Program-made: the position numbers and the translations under genes
Shown: positions 1-5,624 of the stretch, one piece after another
Position numbering within the stretch: position 1 is the first letter of the stretch
Layout: each line of letters begins with the position of its first letter
The notes under the pieces: generated by a model
The model's input: the letters and a program-made list of their open reading frames with translations, nothing else
Database searches by the model: none
Told to the model about the DNA's origin: nothing
NCBI GenBank assembly: GCA_046498185.1
Contig: JAWOBE010000148.1
Coordinates: 1 to 5,692 of the forward strand
DNA: 5,692 nt
Direction of reading: 5' to 3'
Source of the DNA: CAYXDR01 sp046498185
Lineage (GTDB): Bacteria; Desulfobacterota; DSM-4660; Desulfatiglandales; Desulfatiglandaceae

Positions 1-105
1 GGGACGACTCCTCATCGGTTGCCAGGGTTGTGCAGCCGGTGAGTTGGTTTATTTTGACAGCAAGGACAATGGCCACGGCAGTAAAACACAAAGAGGGTGT
101 TGTTC
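1..105 (-). other. Alternative open frame over the 3' part of the pheA-like gene, running off the window
   Basis: Shifting the frame by one base just after the NNTL codons of the pheA-like gene gives a reading frame without stops to the left edge (TAVAIVLAVKINQLTG, then CTTLATDEESS). Its codons look protein-coding (GCC GTG GCC ATT GTC CTT GCT GTC). I cannot align it convincingly to the expected next part of prephenate dehydratase, although an I-V pair sits roughly where the family has one. It may be the frameshifted remainder of pheA, or another gene joined here by a rearrangement. The third frame closes quickly at a TAA. Confidence 0.35.
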
Positions 106-569
106 ACCGAACCTTCAAAGGCATTCTCGATTGGAACAACGCCCTGTCTGCATTCGTCGTTTTCGACCCATTCGAAAACCTCTTCGATCGAACCTGAAGG
201 CCGGTAGGACGCACATTGCCCGAAATGGGTTAAAGCGGCCTGGTTGGAGTTGGAACTTTCCGGGCCGAGATAGCACACTGTGAGTGGAGCCTGTATCGAC
301 CTGGCGGGGGACAGAATCTCTTTGAAAATCGCCCTTACTGCTTGGGAGGGCAGGTGCTTTCCATTCGGCTCGATGATACGCCGAAGCATTTTTTCTTCTT
401 CTCCGTGGTCGAAGAGATGACAGGCTGTCTCCGGCGCCGCCTCGACAAGGGCCGCGGTTATTTCCTGCCTTTTGCCGAGAAGCTCGATCAGGTCTTTGTC
501 AAGCTTCTCAATTTGTTTCCTGCATTCGTTGAATTTTCGTTTTTCTCCATTCGTCAACTTTTTGCTCAT
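12..569 (-). pseudogene. pheA: PheA-like bifunctional chorismate mutase / prephenate dehydratase, apparently truncated or frameshifted
   Basis: Full-length PheA converts chorismate to prephenate and then to phenylpyruvate in cytoplasmic Phe synthesis. Residues ~14-93 resemble an AroQ-type chorismate mutase (CRKQIEKLDKDLIELLGKR, later FKEILSPARSIQ). Residues ~97-159 begin a prephenate dehydratase domain (VCYLGPE, QAALTHFG, GVVPIENAFEGSVNNTL). After NNTL the frame gives a Cys/His-rich tail unlike the family and stops at residue 185; bifunctional PheA is usually about 350-390 residues, and the TRF-type catalytic region and ACT domain are absent. Another frame is open from about this point to the window edge. 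By alignment to E. coli PheA, Arg28 is kept (R34) but Lys39 falls on A45/P46 and Arg51 on E57, and the usual GPEGTFS motif reads GPESSNS. Start ATG at 569 has a good Shine-Dalgarno (GGGAGG) and lies just after a Phe attenuator. Identity is clear; whether it is functional, frameshifted or rearranged is not. Confidence 0.75.
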
Positions 570-573
570 ATAA

Positions 574-580
574 TCCTCCC
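574..580 (-). promoter_or_regulatory. Ribosome binding site of the pheA-like gene
   Basis: GGGAGGA lies 4 nt before the ATG at 569, inside the short segment between the attenuator's T tract and the start. The gene can therefore be translated only from transcripts that read through the terminator. Confidence 0.8.
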
Positions 581-585
581 GTCAT

Positions 586-624
586 AAAAAAAGGCCGTGG
601 GTTTTGTTTCCTCCCACGGCCTTT
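586..624 (-). terminator. Attenuator terminator hairpin upstream of pheA
   Basis: On the minus strand AAAGGCCGTGGG (624-613) and CCCACGGCCTTT (601-590) form a perfect 12-bp stem with an 11-nt loop. The run of seven Ts (592-586) overlaps the stem's 3' end. This is a standard intrinsic terminator, but it sits between a leader peptide and the ATG of the next gene instead of after a gene, the arrangement of a transcription attenuator. On the plus strand the hairpin is followed only by TTT and then GAAA, so termination in that direction is doubtful. Confidence 0.93.
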
Positions 625-656
625 GAAATACACATCTGAGTCAGCACATGGGCGGA
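610..656 (-). promoter_or_regulatory. Antiterminator pairing (2:3) of the Phe attenuator
   Basis: CCGCCCATG (655-647, in the last codons of the leader peptide) can pair with CGTGGGAGG (618-610), which includes half of the terminator's upstream arm. Eight of nine positions pair, one as G-U, with a single G/A mismatch. Forming it would block the terminator. A ribosome that reaches the leader stop codon at 641-643 would cover the 647-655 strand and allow termination; one stalled earlier would leave it free. Confidence 0.75.
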
Positions 657-712
657 CCACTCCCAAAGCTAAAAAAGAAGAAAAATTTCCGCCTTGCCGT
701 GCTGAGAAGCAT
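641..712 (-). CDS. pheL: Phenylalanine-rich leader peptide (pheL-type), 23 aa
   Basis: This short frame starts MLLSTARRK, continues FFFFFSFG and ends GSGPPMC before TGA. Codons 10-14 and 16 are all Phe (TTT TTC TTC TTT TTT AGC TTT), six in seven. The start has a Shine-Dalgarno AGGGAG at 719-724, six bases upstream of the ATG. The peptide itself probably has no function; its translation senses charged tRNA-Phe. When Phe is scarce the ribosome would stall at 685-665 and favour the antiterminator; when Phe is plentiful it would reach the stop and let the terminator at 586-624 form. Composition, position before a pheA-like gene and matching RNA pairings together make this a firm call, comparable with enterobacterial pheL and pheM leaders. 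The symbol is given by role, not by sequence homology. Confidence 0.92.
   Translation of the reverse strand: MLLSTARRKFFFFFSFGSGPPMC
651..693 (-). promoter_or_regulatory. Pause hairpin (1:2) of the Phe attenuator
   Basis: GGCGGA (693-688, codons 7-9 of the leader peptide, directly before the Phe run) is perfectly complementary to TCCGCC (656-651), which overlaps the antiterminator strand. This gives the mutually exclusive 1:2 and 2:3 pairings expected of an amino-acid attenuator: a ribosome stalled on the Phe codons masks strand 1 and releases strand 2 to pair with strand 3. Confidence 0.75.
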
Positions 713-744
713 GCCGAACTCCCTAAAAAGAATATTAAAATACA

Positions 745-773
745 ATAATTGTTGATCGACGATCATTTGTCAA
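745..773 (-). promoter_or_regulatory. Predicted sigma-70 promoter of the pheL-pheA unit
   Basis: A consensus -35 hexamer TTGACA (773-768) is separated by 17 nt from AATTAT (750-745), which matches four of six bases of TATAAT. The expected transcription start is near 738, leaving about 25 nt before the leader ATG at 712. The -35 box lies inside the last codons of the Nudix gene (CTT GAC AAA TGA). A second AT-rich stretch (TATTTT, TAATAT) lies further downstream but at poor spacing. Confidence 0.65.
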
Positions 774-1365
774 GCAGTTTTAACGATGAACATGGATTTG
801 CAATGGCTGTTTCCAGCCTTTCCGCCGGCAGCTCCATGTAGAAGCGGTAAAATGCAGCCAAAACCAGGGCATGGGTTATGTATCCCTTCAGTATTAAGGA
901 GGGTATATCTTCAAGCGGGCGGAGTACAACTTCTATATCTTCCTTTTCGTCGAGGCGCTGTTCGCCCACGCGTATTGCATTCAATGCCAGGTACGTGTAG
1001 CAGACCGTGTCCTGGATTGCAGGATTGGGGTGCACGGCTCCGAGCAGAGAGACCGAGGAGGAGGTGTACCCGGTTTCTTCCTCGAGCTCTCTGAGCGCCC
1101 CCGATTCCGGGCTGTCCTCCTTTTCTACGATTCCTCCAGGGATTTCGAGTGTCACCTCTCCAGTGCCGTGGCGATACTGCCGAACCATCACCACACGGCG
1201 GTCGGCCGTGACAGGAATGATGTTCACCCATGGGGGTGTTTCCAGCACGAAAAAATCATGTGCATCACCGGTTCTCGGCGACACCGCACGATCCGTGCGT
1301 ATCGTCACGATGCCGTGTGAATTATCCCGGCTTTGAAAAAGGGACTTCCATTTTTCAGGATGCAT
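763..1365 (-). CDS. Nudix hydrolase, ADP-ribose pyrophosphatase-like
   Basis: This 200-residue protein has the size of bacterial ADP-ribose pyrophosphatases, cytoplasmic enzymes that split ADP-ribose or related nucleoside diphosphate derivatives into AMP and a sugar phosphate. The Nudix box spans residues ~77-100: GG, then R92-E93-L94, E96-E97, G99-Y100. The first acidic position of the box, normally Glu, is Asp84, a conservative change. Before it is VRQYRHGTGEVTLEIPGG (61-78), typical of the ADP-ribose branch, and after it HPNPAIQDT (112-120), with prolines at 113/115 near the position conserved in that branch. Actual substrate is not determined. The ATG at 1365 has no good Shine-Dalgarno in the usual window (an AAGGAA lies about 17 nt upstream); the frame extends upstream to a TAG without another ATG, GTG or TTG codon, so this start is the best available. 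It lies 54 nt after the dehydrogenase gene, probably in the same operon. Confidence 0.9.
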   Translation of the reverse strand: MHPEKWKSLFQSRDNSHGIVTIRTDRAVSPRTGDAHDFFVLETPPWVNIIPVTADRRVVMVRQYRHGTGEVTLEIPGGIVEKEDSPESGALRELEEETGYTSSSVSLLGAVHPNPAIQDTVCYTYLALNAIRVGEQRLDEKEDIEVVLRPLEDIPSLILKGYITHALVLAAFYRFYMELPAERLETAIANPCSSLKLLDK

Positions 1366-1419
1366 CAGGCAGTATATCCATTTCCTTTTCTCGAAGTTAT
1401 CTTTCCCTTGGATACAATC

Positions 1420-2433
1420 CTATTGAGTCAAATTATTTCGAAGTCTGCCTGTCAATAAATACATACGGACTGTCTCGGTGGCCTTGTATCTCATCTCGTA
1501 GAAGGCACGTTCAGAGTAAAAAGCAGCATGAGGATTGATAATGAGGCGTCCGCGCAACCAGTCCTCGTCATCCCGCCAGGCACGCATGAGGCTGTGGTCC
1601 CTGGGTGGCTCGTCCGGAAGCACATCCAGCGCAATCGAAGCCAATTGCCCGCTTTTGAGGGCATCTTCTATGCAGTCGAGGTCTTTCAGGATTTTTCCCC
1701 GCGCTGTATTTACCAGCGATGCCCCTGGTTTCATGAGACGAAGAAACTGCTCGTCAACCATCGCACCGGTTTCGTCGGTGAGAGGGCAGTGCAGCGTAAT
1801 TATATCGGCTTCGGCCAGAAGTTCTTCCAGCATATTGACCCGTCTGTAGCCGACGGCTTTTTCGTGACCGGAGACCTGGTAGGGGTCATAACCGATTATT
1901 TTGAAACCAAATGGTTTCATGCGGTTGATCACCGCGGTGCCGATTCGCCCGACGCCGATGAGGCCCAAGGTCCGTTCAGATGTTCGTTCCAGCGGTTTCT
2001 GGGTATGTTCCTGCCACCCTTGGGCGTAGAATCTGCTGGCCCTGTCATAAGAAAGGATTTTACGTTGGAGGGCCATGATCATGGCCGAGGCCGTATCCGC
2101 GACTTCCTCGGTTCCGTAATCGGGTGTGTTGCAAGCAGGGATCCCACGTGCCTTGAGAGCCTCCAAATCGAGTACGTCGTATCCAACACCATATCGAACA
2201 GCTATCCGGCAACGGTCAAGGAGTTCTACGGCCTGCCGGTCGATTTTTCGGTGCCATACCAGCAGCGCTTCTACTTTTTTCCACTCGGCTGCAGCCTCTT
2301 CGCCTTCCCGCCAGTCTGGAAGAAACACGAATTCCGCCTCGGGAAAAGCCTTGCGTTCTATGTCGCCTGGAGGAGGGACCCTGTCGGTTATTCCTACAAG
2401 CCAGCCTGCCGCGGCTTTGGATCCATTTTTCAT
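1420..2433 (-). CDS. D-isomer-specific 2-hydroxyacid dehydrogenase, CtBP-like
   Basis: This 337-residue cytoplasmic enzyme should interconvert a 2-oxo acid and a D-2-hydroxy acid with NAD(H). The catalytic domain's N-terminal part contains YGVGYDVLDLEALKARGIP (81-99) and NTPDYGTEEVADTA (102-115). The Rossmann core has G160-V-G162-R-I-G165, with Asp183 at the end of the second strand favouring NAD over NADP. The catalytic triad is complete: R245 (NTARG), E275 (PDEPP) and H302 (INPHAAFYSE). PHAAFYSE, the tryptophan-rich insert before it (residues ~284-293) and the C-terminal GRLRNNL are typical of bacterial relatives of the C-terminal binding protein group. Start ATG at 2433 has AAAGGAA six nt upstream. 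It lies 64 nt downstream of tctB with no terminator between, so it probably belongs to the transporter operon and may act on the imported acid; that link is inference, and the substrate cannot be read from sequence. Confidence 0.92.
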   Translation of the reverse strand: MKNGSKAAAGWLVGITDRVPPPGDIERKAFPEAEFVFLPDWREGEEAAAEWKKVEALLVWHRKIDRQAVELLDRCRIAVRYGVGYDVLDLEALKARGIPACNTPDYGTEEVADTASAMIMALQRKILSYDRASRFYAQGWQEHTQKPLERTSERTLGLIGVGRIGTAVINRMKPFGFKIIGYDPYQVSGHEKAVGYRRVNMLEELLAEADIITLHCPLTDETGAMVDEQFLRLMKPGASLVNTARGKILKDLDCIEDALKSGQLASIALDVLPDEPPRDHSLMRAWRDDEDWLRGRLIINPHAAFYSERAFYEMRYKATETVRMYLLTGRLRNNLTQ

Positions 2434-2497
2434 CTAAAATTCCTTTCCATATTTAATGTCCATAAAGAAAGTTCTAAATTATGCTGGCTGTGCAATA

Positions 2498-2947
2498 TCA
2501 ATCTTCCCACAGCGATCCTTCAGGCAATGGAACACCAAGAAAATTGTGAAAAATAAAATAAAACAGAATAACAACTATAAAACTTAATGCCAAAGACTGT
2601 AATATATTTTTTGTACTAAATTTATCCTCACTCAGATAAGAGTTAAAAATAGCATAGAAAATAAAACTTGAAGAAAGAAAACCTATAAAAGGCATTATAA
2701 ATAAATAAACCATAAGAATAACAACACCGACAAGCACATTGTTACGTTCAAGGGCAGATTCGAAAAAATGCAGCTTCTCGGGACGGACAAAGCCTTTTAC
2801 AAGCATTGCTGCTGCGAGGAAAAAAATCGCAACTAAAACATAATCCAGGAACACTCCGCCCAGCTTGCTGAGCCCTCTTGTATTCAATAAAACGACTGCC
2901 CCGAAAACAGCGGAGAAGAAGCCAATAATCAGATCGGCATTAAACAT
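2498..2947 (-). CDS. tctB: Tripartite tricarboxylate transporter small membrane subunit TctB
   Basis: TctB is the small inner-membrane partner of TctA in TTT secondary transporters fed by a periplasmic receptor. The 149-residue product has four or five hydrophobic segments at about 4-22, 33-52, 70-102 (long, perhaps two) and 118-137, then the family's characteristic ending FHNFLGVPLPEG. I chose the ATG at 2947, not the longer frame from 2992: it has GGAGGT five nt upstream, it begins MFNADLIIGF as TctB proteins do, and it overlaps the tctA stop (ATGTTTAA, 8 nt), suggesting translational coupling. Base composition is striking: 35 G+C in the 160 bases 2541-2700, far below the neighbouring tctA, with many AAA, ATA and TTT codons. 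Rapid divergence or separate ancestry could explain that. Confidence 0.9.
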   Translation of the reverse strand: MFNADLIIGFFSAVFGAVVLLNTRGLSKLGGVFLDYVLVAIFFLAAAMLVKGFVRPEKLHFFESALERNNVLVGVVILMVYLFIMPFIGFLSSSFIFYAIFNSYLSEDKFSTKNILQSLALSFIVVILFYFIFHNFLGVPLPEGSLWED

Positions 2948-4475
2948 CGTTGACCTCCGTTTCACAGGCGCATGCATTCTTTCTTTTTGCACGCCAGGAG
3001 GCGAACAGGGGCCAGAGCGCGGACATCAGGCACAGTGCAATCAGCACCCCGGAAATGGGTCTCAGCACCATATAGGAAAGGACGCTTCCTGCGGCTCCGC
3101 CGGCGAGCATGGATTGAACGAGCCCTTCCTCGACGAATGGACCGAGAATAAGCCCCAGGACTATGGGAGCGGGATGGAACTTCAGTTTGCTGCTTGCGTA
3201 TCCGATTATGCCGAATATGAACATTATCCAGACATCCACCATATTGTTCCTGATCGAATAGCTTCCGAGAACCGTCATGAAAACAATCGCCGGAGCCAGA
3301 AAGCGCGCAGGGATATTAATGATCCGCGCAAAGATAAACGAACCCAGGGAGCCTATGATCGTAACCAGAAACGCCGCGACGAGCAGACCCATTATGAACG
3401 CGTAGGTAATGGACGCATGGACGGTGAAAAGCTCAACACCGGGCCGCATCCCGTGAAGCATCAACGCACCCAGGATAACCGCGGCAGGGGGGGAACCTGG
3501 AATTCCCAAGGTGAGAAGCGGAACAAGCGAACCCGGAGCCATGGCGCTGTTGGCGGCCTCTGAGGCCGCCACTCCTTTGATCGTCCCCTTCCCGAATTCC
3601 TCGGGATGGCTGTCCCACCGGCAGGCTTCATTGTAAGAGACCATACTCGCGATGTTTCCACCCGCCCCGGGCGCAAAGCCGATCACGGTTCCTATCACCG
3701 CCGATCGGATCATCAGGACCGGCCGTTTGAAAAGCGCTGTTGCGACCTCGATCAGCACCCGGAGCTTAGGCTTCACCTTGTGAGAGGTATAGGACTCCCG
3801 GCGCTTCCCGATCACGCTTATCAGGATTTCCGGAAGGCAGAAAAAGCCTATCAAGGCTACGATAAGCTCTATGCCGGCCTGCAGCTCGGTGTAGCCGAAT
3901 GTCAGCCGCACATCGCCTCCCAGCGGGGCCATGCCCACCGTGCTCAAAACCAGGCCGATCGCACCGCCCAAAAGTCCCTTGGCGATAAATCCGGATGAAA
4001 GGGTGGCTATTATCGTCAACCCGAAAATACCGAGCCAGAAGTATTCGGGCGGCCCGAACTTGAGAGATGCTTCCGCGAGCGGTGGGGCGGCCGTGGACAG
4101 CACAAGGTTGGCAACCAGCGAGCCGAAAGAAGAGGCGACCGCCGCGGCCACAAGTGCGTGCTGAGCCATTCCTTTTTGAGCGAGGGGGAACCCGTCGAAG
4201 GTGGTGGCTATGGCGGCGGGTGTGCCGGGGGTGTTGATAAGTATAGCGGGAATTGCATCCCCGTACATCGCGCCGACATAAATGCCGGCGAGCATGATCA
4301 GGCCGCTTGCCGGCGACATCGTGAATGTGAAAGGTACAAGCAAGGCCAGCCCCATCGTCGCGGTGAGCCCCGGCAGTGCCCCGAACACGATGCCCATGAA
4401 AACACCGAAAAACAGCCATATGAAATTTGAAAGGTCAAATACATGAATCAAACCACCGAGTGCGGCATCAAACAT
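2940..4475 (-). CDS. tctA: Tripartite tricarboxylate transporter large membrane subunit TctA
   Basis: TctA is the main translocating inner-membrane subunit of TTT systems, driving uptake of carboxylates delivered by TctC with an ion gradient. At 511 residues it has the family's usual length and about 10-12 hydrophobic segments. Two signature regions are intact: FGALPGLTATMGLALLVPF (31-49) followed by GIYVGAMYGDAIPAILI and NTPGTPAAIATTFDGFPLA (64-99), and in the second half GFAPGAGGN (266-274), EAANSAMAPGSLVPLLTLGI (306-325) and PGSPPAAVILGALMLHG (326-342). The repeated PGxxx/PGTP-PGSP arrangement reflects the inverted two-half architecture of the family. The start ATG at 4475 follows a GGGGGA Shine-Dalgarno. 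The C-terminus is short and charged with two cysteines (KRKNACACETEVNDV). Gene order here is C-A-B, while the founding Salmonella cluster is C-B-A. Substrate cannot be deduced. Confidence 0.95.
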   Translation of the reverse strand: MFDAALGGLIHVFDLSNFIWLFFGVFMGIVFGALPGLTATMGLALLVPFTFTMSPASGLIMLAGIYVGAMYGDAIPAILINTPGTPAAIATTFDGFPLAQKGMAQHALVAAAVASSFGSLVANLVLSTAAPPLAEASLKFGPPEYFWLGIFGLTIIATLSSGFIAKGLLGGAIGLVLSTVGMAPLGGDVRLTFGYTELQAGIELIVALIGFFCLPEILISVIGKRRESYTSHKVKPKLRVLIEVATALFKRPVLMIRSAVIGTVIGFAPGAGGNIASMVSYNEACRWDSHPEEFGKGTIKGVAASEAANSAMAPGSLVPLLTLGIPGSPPAAVILGALMLHGMRPGVELFTVHASITYAFIMGLLVAAFLVTIIGSLGSFIFARIINIPARFLAPAIVFMTVLGSYSIRNNMVDVWIMFIFGIIGYASSKLKFHPAPIVLGLILGPFVEEGLVQSMLAGGAAGSVLSYMVLRPISGVLIALCLMSALWPLFASWRAKRKNACACETEVNDV

Positions 4476-4500
4476 GAATTCCCCCTTAAAATCGAAGAAG

Positions 4501-4527
4501 CGGGGAGCCGCATAAGCGATCTCCCCG
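4501..4527 (-). promoter_or_regulatory. Intercistronic hairpin between tctC and tctA
   Basis: In the 78-nt gap CGGGGAG (4527-4521) pairs perfectly with CTCCCCG (4507-4501), with a further CGC/GCG inside closing a TTAT loop. The following bases (CTTCTTCGATTTT) are only partly T-rich, so it is at best a weak terminator. In transport operons such hairpins often protect the receptor mRNA or reduce read-through so that the receptor is made in excess over the membrane subunits; that role here is inferred from position. Confidence 0.6.
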
Positions 4528-4553
4528 AATTCTACGAGCTTTATTGTTTATGT

Positions 4554-5504
4554 TTATTTCTTGAATTCCTTGACCACCGGCGCCCATTCCTGGACTTTTT
4601 CCTGAATATAGGCTTTGCTTTCCGCGGCACCCATCGCCACCGGCTGGAACCCTTCCTTTAGCATCTGGGCCTTGATTTTCGGATCGTTCGCGATATCCAG
4701 GAAAGCCTTTTCGAGCACCGCGATGATATCCGCAGGTGTTCCCGGAGGTGCGCCCGCGCCGCGGTCTATGGATGCATAGAGGTTGAAACCCTGGCTTTCG
4801 AAAGTCGGGACGTCTGGCATCGCGTCGAAAGGCTTCTTCGTTCCGAAAGCGAGAACCCTTATCCTGTCTTTATGCTGAACCAGGTCGTTCGAATTTGCCC
4901 AGAGGGCTTTTACATGTCCGCCCAGAAACGCTGCGACACTGGGGGCCGCCCCTTTGTAGGGGATGTAGGTCATTTCGATGCCCGCCATTTTCTGTAGTTG
5001 CAGGTGGGCGACATGATGACCAGACCATGTCCCGGAACCTCCGCAGGTAACGGCTCCCGGGTTGCTTTTTGCGAATTCAACCAGGTCGTTGATTGTTTTG
5101 TACGGTGAATCCTTGAGAACGGCCAGGCCGATGGGAGTGGCCTGGAAGAGGGCGATCGGTTCTAATTCTTCGGTCTTATACCCGGCGTCTCCCCGGGCCA
5201 GAGGTTGGAGCACGATATGGGGTATATTAATTCCTGAAATGAAATAACCGTTCGGTTTTTGTTTGACCAGATAGGACCAGCCCACCGATCCGCCGCCGCC
5301 CGGCTTGTACTGGATCATGACCTTCTGCCCGAGTGCTTTTTCCAGGATGGGCTGCTGCCGTCGAGCCTCCAGATCGGACTGCCCACCCGGATTAAAAGGA
5401 ATCTGGTAGGTGATCGGTTCTTTCGGGTAGTCGGCGGCAAGTGCGGGAGACCCGCACACCGCGATGATCGCTGCCGCAAGTGTAAGAATAAGCATACGTT
5501 TCAT
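4554..5504 (-). CDS. tctC: Periplasmic solute-binding receptor of the TTT system, TctC/Bug family
   Basis: This 316-residue exported protein captures the substrate in the periplasm and hands it to TctAB. A Sec signal peptide is clear: MKRM, a hydrophobic core (LILTLAAAIIAV) and a likely cleavage after ALA at residue 23. Family motifs are the first binding loop PFNPGGQSD (36-44), the PGGGG loop (68-72), YIPYKGAAPSVAAFLGGHV (180-198) and MPDVPTFESQGF (229-240). Length fits the family (~320). I placed the start at the ATG at 5504, with GGAGGT nine nt upstream; a longer frame from a GTG at 5570 would run through a hairpin and put 22 polar residues before the signal peptide. It is the first gene of the transporter set. 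The Bug family binds many carboxylates, amides and aromatic acids, so the ligand is open; a small number of acidic or polar substitutions in the loops would be needed to say more. Confidence 0.94.
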   Translation of the reverse strand: MKRMLILTLAAAIIAVCGSPALAADYPKEPITYQIPFNPGGQSDLEARRQQPILEKALGQKVMIQYKPGGGGSVGWSYLVKQKPNGYFISGINIPHIVLQPLARGDAGYKTEELEPIALFQATPIGLAVLKDSPYKTINDLVEFAKSNPGAVTCGGSGTWSGHHVAHLQLQKMAGIEMTYIPYKGAAPSVAAFLGGHVKALWANSNDLVQHKDRIRVLAFGTKKPFDAMPDVPTFESQGFNLYASIDRGAGAPPGTPADIIAVLEKAFLDIANDPKIKAQMLKEGFQPVAMGAAESKAYIQEKVQEWAPVVKEFKK

Positions 5505-5534
5505 CGTTTCTTTACCTCCATGCCTGTATGGCCC

Positions 5535-5561
5535 GCCCGTGGGGCGGAAGACGGGCTTTTT
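5535..5561. repeat. Short GC-rich hairpin in the tctC leader, terminator-like on the plus strand
   Basis: On the plus strand GCCCGT (5535-5540) and ACGGGC (5551-5556) enclose a 10-nt loop and are followed by TTTTT (5557-5561 includes TTTT plus G boundary), resembling a weak intrinsic terminator. No plus-strand gene ends here, so a terminator role is doubtful. On the minus strand it is a hairpin in the tctC mRNA leader, 31 nt before the start codon. Confidence 0.35.
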
Positions 5562-5570
5562 GAAGATCAC

Positions 5571-5612
5571 GCACCTATCCCGGCCGTTTTGCCCCGGGCC
5601 GGGAATAGGTGC
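5571..5612. repeat. 15-bp inverted repeat between the upstream gene and tctC
   Basis: GCACCTATCCCGGCC (5571-5585) faces GGCCGGGAATAGGTGC (5597-5612): fifteen complementary pairs with one bulged A/T and an 11-nt loop. It begins 12 nt after the stop of the upstream gene. No T tract follows on either strand, so it is not a canonical intrinsic terminator. It could end or stabilise the upstream mRNA, or be a processing site or a regulator-binding palindrome ahead of tctC. No convincing promoter was found between it and tctC. Confidence 0.65.
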
Positions 5613-5624
5613 CGTTAAACATTA

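Noticed and set aside
1366..1440. A promoter for the Nudix gene using TTGACT at 1432-1427
   Set aside because: No acceptable -10 hexamer lies 16-18 nt downstream.
2434..2497. Terminator or separate promoter between tctB and the dehydrogenase gene
   Set aside because: No hairpin with a T tract and no paired -35/-10 hexamers could be found; only the Shine-Dalgarno AAAGGAA is clear.
1528..2556. A 342-codon plus-strand open frame opposite the dehydrogenase gene
   Set aside because: It is antisense to a gene with complete family motifs, its translation shows no domain, and it has no plausible start signal; it is a shadow of codon use.
2948..2992. Start of TctB at 2992
   Set aside because: The ATG at 2947 has a proper Shine-Dalgarno and the family-like N-terminus; the extra 15 residues are antisense-free but are just the overlapping 3' end of tctA read in another frame.
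2865..3563. A 232-codon plus-strand open frame opposite tctA
   Set aside because: Its product is rich in charged and Gly/Arg/His residues with no domain, and it opposes a certain TctA.
5440..5504. Lipoprotein signal at the Cys in IIAVCGS of TctC
   Set aside because: The residue before Cys is Val, not Gly, Ala or Ser, and a good signal peptidase I site (ALA-AD) follows.
5505..5570. N-terminal extension of TctC from a GTG at 5570
   Set aside because: It would place 22 polar residues before the signal peptide, crosses a hairpin, and ignores the GGAGGT in front of the ATG at 5504.
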